A stretch of 32,847 bases of DNA, taken from assembly GCA_028687435.1 (NCBI GenBank), contig JAQUAF010000065.1, forward strand, positions 1 through 32,847. Direction: 5' to 3'. The stretch is from Verrucomicrobiia bacterium (GTDB lineage: Bacteria > Verrucomicrobiota > Verrucomicrobiia > JABWAM01). The translations under genes and the position numbers were made by a program. This document shows positions 15,853-23,959 of the stretch, in pieces. Each line of letters begins with the position of its first letter. The first letter of the stretch is position 1. The notes below the pieces were generated by a model. That model ran no database searches. It had not been told where the DNA came from and saw only the letters and a list, made by a program, of their open reading frames with translations.

Positions 15853-16686
15853 GTGGCTGCTTCATCCAGATCGTCATCCAGCGCGCCGGGCAAAACCGGC
15901 AAAAACCGTTCCACCCCCAAATCCGCCTCTTCCGGCAGTGAGCAGTTGCAGAATTACCGTTCGTGGGTCAGCCTGGGGATTGTTGGCGCCAAGGTTTCGC
16001 ATGAATTCCGCAACCTGCTCATGAGTCTCACGGGCAATGTTTCCCTGTTGCGCGAGGAAATGAAGGAGGATGCCTTCAGCAAGGGATGTCTGGACGACAT
16101 TGACGCCGCGGTGAAACGGGCCGTGGGATTGGCCGCCATCCTTCAGCAGGCGGCCCAGCGGAGGGTGGTGCACCTTGAAAAAACAGATTTGAATGCCGTT
16201 GTCGAGTCGGCGCTGGCGGTTCCATCCCTGCAGGGGCAGAACATTTTGCCCTGCCGTTTCAAAGGCGGAAAATCCCTTCCGCCCGTGCATGCGGACCATT
16301 TTTTGCTGTCCCTCATGATTTTTGAATTGGTGACGGAAGCCAGCCGCGCCGCTCCTCCTCCCATGCCGGGGGCGTCAAAGGAAGATTCTTGTGCCATTGA
16401 AATCTCCAGCTGTCCCGCTTGCGAGGAAGGGGCTGAGACTGTTGGGGAAGCCCCCCGTTTGGTGGAATTGATTGTCGAGGCTTCGGGTTTTCGTCCCTGG
16501 AGCACCTTGGTGGAGGGCGAGCATGGATCGGCATGGGACGCCCGCCTTTCCTTTGAAGTGGCAAAAACCGTCATGAAATGTTTTCAGGGCCGCCTCGAAG
16601 TGGCCGCCATCGGCGCCGCCGATGACCGCCTGAGCCTTCTTTTTCCTGCCGAGGATGTCCTTCCTTCCAAGGCATTGGTGAATTAG
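15853..16686 (+). CDS. Histidine-kinase-like protein with degenerate ATPase domain
   Basis: About 277 residues. After a Ser/Ala-rich, probably disordered N-terminus comes a dimerisation/phosphoacceptor helix with an H-box, KVSHEFRNLLMSLTGN (H50 with this start), followed by the second helix of a four-helix bundle to about residue 105. The rest has the rough shape of a HATPase domain, but its N-box (residues 148-166, DHFLLSLMIFELVTEASRA) lacks the catalytic Asn, and no G-boxes are seen. It may act as a phosphotransfer protein like ChpT or as a pseudokinase. No sensor domain or membrane segment precedes it, and no response regulator is adjacent. The start is uncertain (GTG at 15853 or 15826); no in-frame ATG exists before the H-box. 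Confidence 0.6.
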   Translation: MAASSRSSSSAPGKTGKNRSTPKSASSGSEQLQNYRSWVSLGIVGAKVSHEFRNLLMSLTGNVSLLREEMKEDAFSKGCLDDIDAAVKRAVGLAAILQQAAQRRVVHLEKTDLNAVVESALAVPSLQGQNILPCRFKGGKSLPPVHADHFLLSLMIFELVTEASRAAPPPMPGASKEDSCAIEISSCPACEEGAETVGEAPRLVELIVEASGFRPWSTLVEGEHGSAWDARLSFEVAKTVMKCFQGRLEVAAIGAADDRLSLLFPAEDVLPSKALVN

Positions 16687-16826
16687 GGGGGATTCCCGAC
16701 AAGCTTTGTGGAAGGGCCGATCTCCTGAGCGGCCAGGGGCAGCCCTGTTGCGGAGGGAAATCCTTTTCTTTTTTTGCTCTCATGTGAAGCATGACAAAAC
16801 ACGCGGGGAATGTTAAATAGGGAGGC

Positions 16827-17429
16827 ATGATTTCCTATTTGCAAGGGACATTGGCCGGGGCGCTGCCCACGCAGGTGGTGGTGGAGGCGGGCGGAGTGGG
16901 GTACGAGGTTTTGATTCCCCTTTCGAGTTATGACCGGTTGCCGCAGCCGGGGCAGCCTGTGAAAATTCTCACGCATCTGGTGGTGAGGGAGGATGCGCAT
17001 ATTCTTTTCGGGTTCATGACGGAGTCTGAACGCGACATCTTTCGTCTTTTGGTGCAGTACGTTTCCGGCATCGGGCCGAAAACCGCCCTGGCCGTGCTTA
17101 GCGGCATGAGCATCCCGGCTTTCAAAAGCGCGGTGGCGGGAGGGGATGTCAAAGCCCTTTCCCAGATCCGCGGGGTGGGACGCAAGACCGCCGAACGCCT
17201 GATCGTGGACTTGAGGGACCGGATCGGGGAGGTGGACATGGCGATGACGCCCGGTCTGGCCCGTGTCCGGTCGCCCGATGAGCAAAAGCTGAACGATGCC
17301 GCGCTGGCGCTGGTTTCCCTTGGATACAAGCAGGCCGATGCGCAGAAATGCGTCCAAGCCGCCGCGGAAAAACTGGAAAAAACCGCCGCTTTGGAGGTTT
17401 TGGTCCGCGAGGCGTTGCGGCAGGGATAG
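16827..17429 (+). CDS. ruvA: Holliday junction branch migration protein RuvA
   Basis: The DNA-binding tetramer of the RuvAB branch-migration machine. It has 200 residues, as usual. The N-terminal OB-fold is recognisable (MISYLQGTL, GVGYEVLIPLSSY). The two helix-hairpin-helix motifs are clear (YVSGIGPKTALAVLSG and IRGVGRKTAERLIVDLRD). The C-terminal domain III that contacts RuvB follows after a linker (DAALALVSLGYKQADA). GGGAGG lies just before the ATG. ruvB and ruvC are not in the window; truB follows 79 bases later. Confidence 0.95.
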   Translation: MISYLQGTLAGALPTQVVVEAGGVGYEVLIPLSSYDRLPQPGQPVKILTHLVVREDAHILFGFMTESERDIFRLLVQYVSGIGPKTALAVLSGMSIPAFKSAVAGGDVKALSQIRGVGRKTAERLIVDLRDRIGEVDMAMTPGLARVRSPDEQKLNDAALALVSLGYKQADAQKCVQAAAEKLEKTAALEVLVREALRQG

Positions 17430-17445
17430 CGAGGCTTTGCCTCGC
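17429..17445 (+). other. Short hairpin after ruvA
   Basis: GCGAGGC-TTT-GCCTCGC, a perfect 7-base stem overlapping the last base of the ruvA stop codon. No T-tract follows, so it is a weak terminator at best and may protect the ruvA message end. It is followed by slipped copies of TTGAATC at 17456-17484 before truB. Confidence 0.4.
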
Positions 17446-17508
17446 GGTTCAAGATTTTGAATTTTGAATCTTGAATCTTGAATCCCAACCCCCCACCTTC
17501 CCCCACCT

Positions 17509-18225
17509 ATGCTTAACGAACCCATGGGAATTTTGTTGGTGGACAAGCCGGGCGGACCGACCTCGCATGACGTGGTGGACAGGGTTCGGCGTCTTTTTCA
17601 GACCAAACGGGTGGGGCACTGCGGCACGCTGGATCCCATGGCGACGGGATTGTTGATTTTATTGATTGGAAAAGCCACCAAGCTTAGCGATTCCCTGATG
17701 GGGGAGGACAAGGAATACGAGGGCACCCTGAAGCTGGGAATCGCCACTGATTCACAGGATGCCGATGGGGAGGTGCTTGCCGAAAAAAACGTGCCGGCGT
17801 TGACGGAGGAACAGTTGCGCGAGGCATTCAAAGCGTTTGTGGGCGATTTGTACCAGACGCCTCCCATGGTTTCGGCCAAGAAGATCGCCGGGGTGCCGCT
17901 CTACAAGCTGGCGCGCAAGGGCAAGGAGGTGGAGCGAAAGCCGCGGCTGATCCACATTTATCGGCTCGATATTTTGCGTTTCGCCCTGCCCGAGGTTGAT
18001 TTCCGGCTGCTTTGCACCAAGGGAACCTATGTGCGGACCATCTGCCATGATCTGGGCGAAAAGCTGGGATGCGGCGGACATCTTTCCCGTCTGCGCCGGA
18101 CCGCCAGCGGCCAGTTTCGCGTGGAAAAAGCCCGCACTCTCTCCGAACTGGAAAAATGCGGCCGCGACCAGCTTCTGCGTCATCTCCTCCAGCCTTTGGA
18201 ATTAAATCTTCCCATCAAATTCTGA
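17509..18225 (+). CDS. truB: tRNA pseudouridine-55 synthase
   Basis: Converts U55 to pseudouridine in the T-loop of tRNAs. It has 238 residues, within the short-form range for TruB. The N-terminus MGILLVDKPGGPTSHDVV and the catalytic motif GTLDPMATG (D42) are diagnostic, and GTYVRTICHDLGEKLGCGGH is the usual downstream block. The C-terminal PUA extension of longer TruBs is absent. An alternative start is the ATG six codons in (17524). It ends tail-to-tail with lipA, overlapping it by 24 bases. Confidence 0.95.
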   Translation: MLNEPMGILLVDKPGGPTSHDVVDRVRRLFQTKRVGHCGTLDPMATGLLILLIGKATKLSDSLMGEDKEYEGTLKLGIATDSQDADGEVLAEKNVPALTEEQLREAFKAFVGDLYQTPPMVSAKKIAGVPLYKLARKGKEVERKPRLIHIYRLDILRFALPEVDFRLLCTKGTYVRTICHDLGEKLGCGGHLSRLRRTASGQFRVEKARTLSELEKCGRDQLLRHLLQPLELNLPIKF

Positions 18226-19122
18226 TCGCGCGCGGGGCGGGAGGTTTTGGAGAAATTTTTCCGCGTGTTCCCCGGCATGGTAGGAGCTGCGGACCAGCGG
18301 TCCCGCAAAGACCTCCTTGAATCCCATGGACAGCGCCCGGTCCCGCCAGATGTTGAAATCTTCAGGGGACACGTAACGTCGCACGGGGAGATGATGGCGT
18401 GTGGGTTGGAGATATTGTCCAAGTGTCAGGATGGATGTTTTGATCTTTTCCAATCGAACCAGCAGCTCATTCAAATCCTCATCCGATTCACCCAACCCGA
18501 GCATAAGTCCGGTTTTGACGGGGAAACCGCGCTGGCCGGCGGTTTGGAGGACGCGGAGGCTTCGTTCAAAGACGGCATGGCTGCGGACGGCGGGGTAAAG
18601 ACGCGGCACGGTTTCCATGTTGTGTCCAAAGACATCGGGCCGGGCGGCCAGCACGGTCAGGATGGAATCCTCTTTGCCGGCAAAGTCGGGAACCAAAACC
18701 TCGATCTTGCAGCGGGGATTGGCCTGGCGGACCGCCTCGATGGTTGAGGCCCAGGCTGTGGCGCCGCCATCGGGCAGGTCGTCGCGGGTGACGGAGGTGA
18801 GGACGACATAATCCAGTCCCATGCTGACAGCGGCTTGAGCGATGCGGAGGGGTTCTTCCCGGTCGGGAGGGGAGGGGGCGCCGTGGCGAACCGCGCAGAA
18901 TCCGCAATTCCGAGTGCAGGTGTCGCCCAGGATCATGAAGGTGGCGGTGTGCCGGTCCCAGCATTCCGCCCTGTTCGGGCATTTTGCGCTGACGCAGACC
19001 GTGTTGAGACGGCGCTTGTCAAGGCATGCCTGAACGTTCGCGCAATGATCGCCCTGGGGAATCCTGACGCGCAGCCAGGCTGGTTTTCGCAACGGTGTTT
19101 GTTGGCTGGCGGCGGGTGTCAC
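18202..19122 (-). CDS. lipA: Lipoyl synthase
   Basis: A radical-SAM enzyme that inserts two sulfurs into octanoyl groups on E2 and GcvH proteins. It has 306 residues with the GTG start at 19122. Both iron-sulfur sites are visible: the auxiliary cluster C43-x4-C48-x5-C54 (CVSAKCPNRAEC) and the radical-SAM cluster C69-x3-C73-x2-C76 (CTRNCGFC). The C-terminal RSSYHA box is also present. The start was chosen because GTG overlaps the upstream lipoprotein stop (GTGA); longer starts would add about 60 residues unlike LipA. No lipB is adjacent. Confidence 0.93.
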   Translation of the reverse strand: MTPAASQQTPLRKPAWLRVRIPQGDHCANVQACLDKRRLNTVCVSAKCPNRAECWDRHTATFMILGDTCTRNCGFCAVRHGAPSPPDREEPLRIAQAAVSMGLDYVVLTSVTRDDLPDGGATAWASTIEAVRQANPRCKIEVLVPDFAGKEDSILTVLAARPDVFGHNMETVPRLYPAVRSHAVFERSLRVLQTAGQRGFPVKTGLMLGLGESDEDLNELLVRLEKIKTSILTLGQYLQPTRHHLPVRRYVSPEDFNIWRDRALSMGFKEVFAGPLVRSSYHAGEHAEKFLQNLPPRARSEFDGKI

Positions 19123-19622
19123 TTGAGCATTTCGATGCTGTTGATCATGGCATCGAAGGCGGTTTGTTCCTCGTCGGTGGCATCGAAATACCAGATGTGA
19201 AGCATGGTGGGCAGGCGGAAGGTTTTGCCGTTTTTCCCATGGATAATCCGCTGGCAATTCCAGATGCTTTCGCGCCAGTTTAACGCGTTGGAATCGACTC
19301 CCCACACATCATCCCCCTGGATGTTTTCGCGATTCAGGGCGGTGTGGCGCATGGCAGTCAGGTTGTTTTCCTTTTTGGAAAAGAGTTGCGGACGCTGGCC
19401 CTCGTAGATGCCCAATTTTGCCTTCCCGTCCTTGCTCACGCGCACATAATGGACGGCAAATCCATCGCCTTGGTCGACAAAAACGCTGGCGTCAGCGGGG
19501 ATTTGCATTTCAAAGGAAGCGCCGCGGTGGACGTTTTGAGTTTCAGGTTTTGGCTTGGTGGTTTCACAGCCGGCGCCGAGAAGGCCAAGCAGCAAAAGGA
19601 AAATGAACGCTCGCATATGCAT
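19119..19622 (-). CDS. Small lipoprotein of unknown function
   Basis: About 167 residues. The N-terminus is a lipoprotein signal (MRAFIFLLLLGLLGAGC) with lipobox LGAGC and conserved-position Cys, so it should be anchored in a membrane facing the periplasm. The mature part begins with a Thr/Lys/Pro linker and is otherwise a compact domain with no recognised family (FEMQIPADASVFVDQGDGFA, later IWNCQRIIHGKNG). Start candidates are 19622 and 19616, only two codons apart; AAGG lies upstream. Its stop overlaps the lipA start as GTGA, implying translational coupling, an unexpected partner for lipoyl synthase. Confidence 0.75.
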   Translation of the reverse strand: MHMRAFIFLLLLGLLGAGCETTKPKPETQNVHRGASFEMQIPADASVFVDQGDGFAVHYVRVSKDGKAKLGIYEGQRPQLFSKKENNLTAMRHTALNRENIQGDDVWGVDSNALNWRESIWNCQRIIHGKNGKTFRLPTMLHIWYFDATDEEQTAFDAMINSIEMLK

Positions 19623-19695
19623 CCCAGCCTTATGCCACACTCGGAAATGAAAGGAAAGATGTAATGAGCGAAAAGGGGGATGTGACCGGCCCGGT

Positions 19696-20553
19696 TCAGC
19701 ATTGAAATTTTTTTGCGGCGAAGCGGCGGCGGTATTGGCCGGCGGTCAGTCCGGTTTTCTTTTTGAACTGGCGGTAAAAGAAGAAGGGGGATTCGTAGCC
19801 CAGGGACAGGGCGATTTTTCCGGCGGGCTGGTGGGTGGCGGCCAGGAGTTCCTTGGCGCGGTCAATGCGTTCCTTGAGAAGGAAGTTTTTTGGAGAGGAC
19901 CCCGTCTGTTCGCGGAAACTCTGGGTGAAATGGGAATCCGTCATGAAGACCCTGCGGGCGAGATCCGCGATGCGCAAAGGGGCGTGCAGATGGGTTTGGA
20001 TGATTTTGATGGCGGCCTGGACCTGGTTGTGGCCGCTGATTTTCCGGCGTGATTGCAGGCTGGCGGACTGGCTGATGGCGCGTTGCAGGAGGACGATGAA
20101 TTCCGTGAGGTAAAGATGAACCAGCAAGCCGGCGCCTTCGACGGGATTTTCGTGTTCATCCATGAGTCGTGTGAAAAGATCCAGAAAACGATCCCTCCAG
20201 GGAAGGCGCAAAACAGGCCCCAGCTTGTCGGCGGATGGAAAAACGATGCCATCCCGGACCAGCTCCGCCTGGGTGAATCTTACCACGATATAGGAAATGG
20301 TTTTTGACCTGGAAAATTCCTCGTGGGATTCGCCCGGCCGGAAAATCATCAGATCTCCGCGTCTTGCGTGGTGAACATGTCCGTGGAGTTTGAAGCCGCG
20401 TGTGCCGCGAATGATGTACAAAAGCTCATAATGGGGATGGAGATGGGGATCAATCCGGTAGGAACCGCGAAGATTGACGAAAGCCTGGATCAACCCGCGA
20501 TGGAAATCCAGGGAAGGGGCGCCGGGCGCAAGGTTTAAAGGTTCACGGTTCAC
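19696..20553 (-). CDS. AraC-family regulator with N-terminal cupin domain
   Basis: About 285 residues. Residues 30-120 form an AraC-type cupin sensor (HLHPHYELLYIIRGTRGFKL, ARRGDLMIFRPGESHEE). Residues about 180-280 carry two helix-turn-helix units (APLRIADLARRVFMTDSHFT and KIALSLGYESPFFFYRQFKK). Such proteins activate carbohydrate-use genes on binding a sugar. The GTG start at 20553 lies in a GGTTCACGGTTCACGG repeat and may be a few codons too early, but no other start precedes the cupin. Nothing adjacent is an obvious target. Confidence 0.85.
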   Translation of the reverse strand: MNREPLNLAPGAPSLDFHRGLIQAFVNLRGSYRIDPHLHPHYELLYIIRGTRGFKLHGHVHHARRGDLMIFRPGESHEEFSRSKTISYIVVRFTQAELVRDGIVFPSADKLGPVLRLPWRDRFLDLFTRLMDEHENPVEGAGLLVHLYLTEFIVLLQRAISQSASLQSRRKISGHNQVQAAIKIIQTHLHAPLRIADLARRVFMTDSHFTQSFREQTGSSPKNFLLKERIDRAKELLAATHQPAGKIALSLGYESPFFFYRQFKKKTGLTAGQYRRRFAAKKFQC

Positions 20554-20619
20554 GGTTTAAGATTTAAACATTTGGGAAATTCAATGTTTGGCGAAAAATG
20601 AATTGGAGATGGATTTTTT

Positions 20620-20699
20620 GACAGGATTGACAGGATTTTTATGCAAGACCATGTCCGGCCGCATGGCCGAACAATCCTGTAAATTCTGTTAATCCTGTC
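20620..20699. repeat. Inverted repeat built of GACAGGATT units
   Basis: The left side reads GACAGGATTGACAGGATT and the right side AATCCTGTAAATTCTGTTAATCCTGTC, written here in two pieces (AATCCTGTAAATT, CTGTTAATCCTGTC). They are inverted relatives around a CCGGCCGCATGGCCG centre. This kind of GACAGGATTAACAGG repeat is a common intergenic element in environmental bacteria. It lies between araC and the glycyl-tRNA synthetase end. Confidence 0.55.
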
Positions 20700-20723
20700 G
20701 AAAAGTTGTCCGCCGCAGGCGGA

Positions 20724-20858
20724 TTTAATTCAATGTTCAGGAATTTCAATGTTTTCGGATAAAATGAAATTACGACAATTTCTGAATTCCCGCATTTGCG
20801 GGAATCCAGTTGGTTTTGCGTCGTGCGCTTGTCTCGCCGAAGCGCTTGGGCGAAGGCG
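20724..20858. repeat. Mosaic intergenic repeat, second copy, with ATTCCC-N8-GGGAAT hairpin centre
   Basis: 20724-20754 repeats the A/T motif of 3576-3605, and 20818-20858 repeats the motif of 3694-3744. Between them, instead of the 25-base-arm palindrome, is ATTCCCGCATTTGCGGGAAT (20786-20805), a perfect 8-base-arm hairpin. No gene was seen in this roughly 330-base stretch between araC and the synthetase. Confidence 0.55.
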
Positions 20859-20886
20859 GATCAAGCCGTCCCGCCTTGGGCGGAAC

Positions 20887-22275
20887 TTAATTTATCCTTT
20901 GCAGCAGCCAGCCGTGCAGATCCTTGATGGGAATGCGTTCCTGTTTCATGGAATCGCGTTCGCGCAGGGTCACGGTGTCCTTGAGTTCCGGGCCTTTCTC
21001 GCCCAGCGTGTCGAAGTCGATGGTGACGCCGTAAGGCGTGCCCACCTCGTCCTGGCGCCGGTAGCGGCGGCCGATGGCGCCGGCCTCGTCGTAGAACACG
21101 TTCATGAGAGGCCGGAGCAGATCGCGGACTTCCCGGGCCTTGGCCACCAGTTCGGGCTTGTTTTTCAACAACGGGAAGACGCCGCATTTGATGGGCGCCA
21201 CCCGCGGATGGAATCGCAGCACGGTGCGCACCTCGGTTTTGCCGTTGTCGTCTTTGACCTCCTCCTCGGCGAAGGCTTCGCAGAGCACCGCCAGCAGGGT
21301 GCGGTCCACTCCGGCGCTGGGTTCCACCACATGGGGGATGAATTTGGTCCGGGTTTCCTCGTCAAAATATTCCAAGGGTTTGCCGCTGGCTTCCTGGTGT
21401 TGTTTGAGATCGAAATCGGTGCGGTAGGCGACGCCCTCCAGTTCCTGCACGCCGAACGGGAATTCATACTCCAGATCGTAGGTGCCTTTTGAGTAATGGG
21501 CCCGTTTGTCGGCGGGAACGTCGAGCACATGGATTTTTGACCGCGGAATGCCGATTTCCTCGTACCAGCGGAGGCGTTCATCCTTCCAGTACTCCAGCCA
21601 TTTCAGGCCCTGATCCGGCGGCACGAAGAATTCCAGTTCCATTTGCTCGAATTCGCGTGAGCGGAAGGTGAAATTGCGGGGGTTGATTTCGTTGCGGAAG
21701 GCCTTGCCGATCTGGGCGATGCCGAAGGGCAGCTTTTTGCGCGCCACTTCCAGCACGTTTTTGAATTGCACAAACATGGCCTGCGCGGTTTCCGGACGCA
21801 GATAAGCGACGGAGGTGTCGTCCTCCGTGGGGCCCACATAGGTTTTGAACATGAGGTTGAAATTGCGTGGGGCGGTCAGTTCGGAGCCGCAGGTGAGGGG
21901 GGTCTTTTTGGGATCCTTGCCGCACTCGCAGGTTTCAAGCTGGTCGGCCCGAAAACGGCGTTTGCAGACTTTGCAGTCCACCATGGGATCATGAAAGGTC
22001 ACCTCATGGCCGCTGGCTTTCCAGACCGCCCGGTTCATCAGGATCGAACCGTCCATGCCCACCACGTCGTCGCGCAACTGCACGATCCGCCGCCACCAGT
22101 AGTCCTTGATGTTGCGTTTCAGCTCCACGCCGACCGGACCGTAGTCCCACGCGCCGTTGAGACCGCCGTAGATTTCGCTGGATTGAAAGATGAAACCGCG
22201 GCGTTTGCAGAGGGAAACGATTTTTTCCATCTTTGCATTGGCTGCGGCGTGGGAGGATTTGGTTTCGTTGGCCAT
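20887..22275 (-). CDS. glyQS: Glycine--tRNA ligase (single-chain alpha2 type)
   Basis: Charges tRNA-Gly. It has 462 residues and is the one-chain class II form rather than the split alpha/beta enzyme. Seen are the N-terminal SLCKRRGFIFQSSEIYGG and GAWDYGPVGVELK, motif 2 (GKAFRNEINPRNFTFRSREF) and motif 3 (EPSAGVDRTLLAVL). The insertion carries zinc-type Cys (CKVCKRR, then CECG and a later C), as in bacterial alpha2 GlyRS. The C-terminal anticodon-binding domain (RVAPIKCGVFPLL onwards) is complete. The ATG at 22275 is preferred; an upstream start at 22317 only adds repeat-derived residues. The sequence continues smoothly to the stop, with no sign of damage. Confidence 0.95.
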   Translation of the reverse strand: MANETKSSHAAANAKMEKIVSLCKRRGFIFQSSEIYGGLNGAWDYGPVGVELKRNIKDYWWRRIVQLRDDVVGMDGSILMNRAVWKASGHEVTFHDPMVDCKVCKRRFRADQLETCECGKDPKKTPLTCGSELTAPRNFNLMFKTYVGPTEDDTSVAYLRPETAQAMFVQFKNVLEVARKKLPFGIAQIGKAFRNEINPRNFTFRSREFEQMELEFFVPPDQGLKWLEYWKDERLRWYEEIGIPRSKIHVLDVPADKRAHYSKGTYDLEYEFPFGVQELEGVAYRTDFDLKQHQEASGKPLEYFDEETRTKFIPHVVEPSAGVDRTLLAVLCEAFAEEEVKDDNGKTEVRTVLRFHPRVAPIKCGVFPLLKNKPELVAKAREVRDLLRPLMNVFYDEAGAIGRRYRRQDEVGTPYGVTIDFDTLGEKGPELKDTVTLRERDSMKQERIPIKDLHGWLLQRIN

Positions 22276-22324
22276 AAAGTTGGAGCGCAGATTAAAGGGA
22301 TAAAGGACAAGGTTCAAGGTTTTA

Positions 22325-22356
22325 GGAGCCGCGCAAAAATTAATTCACATTCTGGC
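22325..22356 (+). repeat. 31-bp interspersed repeat, copy 2
   Basis: Begins GGAGCCGCGCAAAAATTAA and ends TTCACATTCTGGC. Compare 1350-1380 and, reversed, 26269-26299. Here it lies 50 bases upstream of the glycyl-tRNA synthetase start rather than behind a gene. The rest of 22357-22679 holds no convincing gene; a short open stretch (EWYLRLTISDLKEAHRRFYP, about 22521-22580) may be a gene fragment. Confidence 0.6.
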
Positions 22357-22679
22357 AAAGGCGCTCCCCGACCTTGATCGGAACAAGCTGTGCAGGCATC
22401 TGCCTGCCCCTTCGCCGAAACCTCCATCTTCCCCTGATCAGGAGATTTGGGGCATCCGCCTCTGTCCCGGCGCGCCTTGCTGCAGGGACTTCGCCGACAC
22501 AAGTTAGGTCATTGGCGGTCACGGAATGGTACTTGCGGCTGACCATCAGCGATTTGAAGGAGGCCCATAGGAGGTTTTACCCGAGGGAAAAGGGGTGATT
22601 TTCCTTTGTGGAATATGGGGAACGGATGGCAAGTTTGGATGGGCTTGCATCAATGAAAAGAAAAGGGTGTTTTTTAACC

Positions 22680-22892
22680 ATGAACGAATTGGTTTTTGAA
22701 GTGACCCAAGAATCCGATGGCGGTTTTGTGGCGGAATGCTTGTCTGAGAGCATTTTTACGCAGGCTGACACATGGGAAGAACTGCGCCGGAATGTCATGG
22801 AAGCGGTGAAGGGATTTTATTTTGATCAACCGCAGAAGGACATCTCGATACGCTTGCATTTGGTGCGCGACGAGGTTTTGGCTCACGGATGA
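22680..22892 (+). CDS. hicB: HicB-family antitoxin
   Basis: 70 residues. The fold pattern FEVTQESDGGFVAECLSE..., then TWEELRRNVMEAVKGFYFDQ and a C-terminal IRLHLVRDEVLAHG, is that of the small HicB/DUF1902-type antitoxins that bind and neutralise HicA mRNA interferases. The ATG at 22680 starts the fold; upstream in-frame starts add unrelated residues. Its TGA overlaps the ATG of the following hicA as ATGA, the usual coupling in this type of pair. The partner toxin is broken, so the antitoxin may be a relic or may guard against related toxins elsewhere. Confidence 0.8.
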   Translation: MNELVFEVTQESDGGFVAECLSESIFTQADTWEELRRNVMEAVKGFYFDQPQKDISIRLHLVRDEVLAHG

Positions 22893-23085
22893 AAGTTCCA
22901 CGCGATTTAACGGTCTGGAGTTGGTCAAGGTCTTGTGCCGTGACTGGGGCTATCGGCAGGTGCATCAAGAGGGGAGTCATGTCATTTTGCAGACCGAGGA
23001 ACCATCCCACCATCGGATACCGATTCCTGCGCATCGGTGCTTGCGAAATTGTTTTCCGGAGAGGAGGTTGCTCTCGATTTCTGTC
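22889..23085 (+). pseudogene. hicA: HicA-like toxin gene, frameshifted remnant
   Basis: It starts MKVPRDL from the ATG overlapping hicB, then loses one base: the next frame continues NGLELVKVLCRDWGYRQVHQ, EGSHVILQTEEPSHHRIPIP. That is the HicA double-stranded-RNA-binding-like fold with the catalytic His in GSH. After HRIPIPAH the expected LRIGTLNAIL appears only as LRIGACEIV in the first frame again, so at least two indels are present. A functional mRNA interferase is unlikely. The fusion to unrelated AT-rich sequence after about 23085 suggests the 3' end was also replaced. Confidence 0.7.
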
Positions 23086-23470
23086 ATTTTCAGAAAATGG
23101 AACTTCATTCAACGAAAAGGCCATCGATTTTTCTATTGGAATTTTTTAGCGTTGATAGCGCTCTTACATATTCGAGATTCAATCTGTGCATAAAGTCATC
23201 GACAAAGTCCGGGCGCAATGCATACGAGGTAAATATCTTCGGAAAATATGCAGAGCCGAAGGAGGCGAGAATGCTGGGGAAAAGCACGGGAATTCATCCG
23301 TTGTCGGATGGAAATAATATACGAACTGTGAGATTAGATGCTTTTGTTGTAGGTGTTGATAAGTTGTATTATAGAGATAGGGTTGGTTTGCGCGAAATAC
23401 CATTTAAAGATAACTAAAAAAGAAAGAGTTATAATGGTTTAGTGGCCGAAAATAATTGTCGGACTTATAA
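23086..23470 (+). other. AT-rich stretch, possible unrecognised gene fragment
   Basis: Markedly more AT-rich than its surroundings. One frame stays open from 23037 to a TAA at 23417 (126 codons). It ends with ...TVRLDAFVVGVDKLYYRDRV, which looks protein-like, but its beginning lies in the hicA remnant and it has no ribosome site. It may be the 3' end of a foreign gene joined to the remnant. I do not recognise it. Confidence 0.25.
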
Positions 23471-23479
23471 TAAAACAAT

Positions 23480-23959
23480 GCCCCCACCCTCCAACCCCTG
23501 ACCGAATCCCCGCTTGTCTTCTCCGAGTCCTTCTACCGCGCCCACGGCAAGCGATACGCGGAGATCAACGAGGAAAACCGGCAATATGTCAAAACATCGG
23601 ACGCTCGGTTCCAGCGTGACGCGGATTTGATGGAAGATTTCATGAGCCGGTTGGAGAAGGGCTTTTATTCGACCACCTCGACAAGCTCGGGACATGCAAA
23701 CTCAGGACAAGCAGGTTCGGGACAGCCCTTGAAAGGGTTAGACGCGGGCTGCGGGGCGGGGGCGCGTGATCTTGACATGCTTTGCAGCCGTGGCTTTGAC
23801 GCCATGGGATTGGATTCCGTGGCCGAAAACATCCGGTTAAGCTGCGAGCGCAAACCCCATCTGGCCAGCCGCCTTTTCGTCCACGACCTGCGGGAAGCCC
23901 TGCGCCTTCCCGACGCCGCGTTTGATTTCGTCCTGTGCGGCTACGTGATCCAGCACACC
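23480..23959 (+). pseudogene. Class I SAM-dependent methyltransferase remnant, truncated at both ends
   Basis: An open frame with no start codon at its head (preceded by TAA). It encodes SESFYRAHGKRYAEINEENR, then the SAM-binding motif LDAGCGAGARDLDML with the acidic end of strand 2 (AMGLDS), then FDFVLCGYVIQHT. It stops resembling a methyltransferase there: the rest of the domain is missing and the sequence runs antisense into another ORF. A stretch TTSTSSGHANSGQAGSGQ before motif I is translated from REP-like DNA (about 23670-23735). It looks like a 5'- and 3'-truncated relic. Confidence 0.6.

Noticed and set aside
22521..22597. Short open stretch DLKEAHRRFYP resembling the start of a J-domain helix
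   Set aside because: Too short and lacks HPD; not enough to call a DnaJ fragment.
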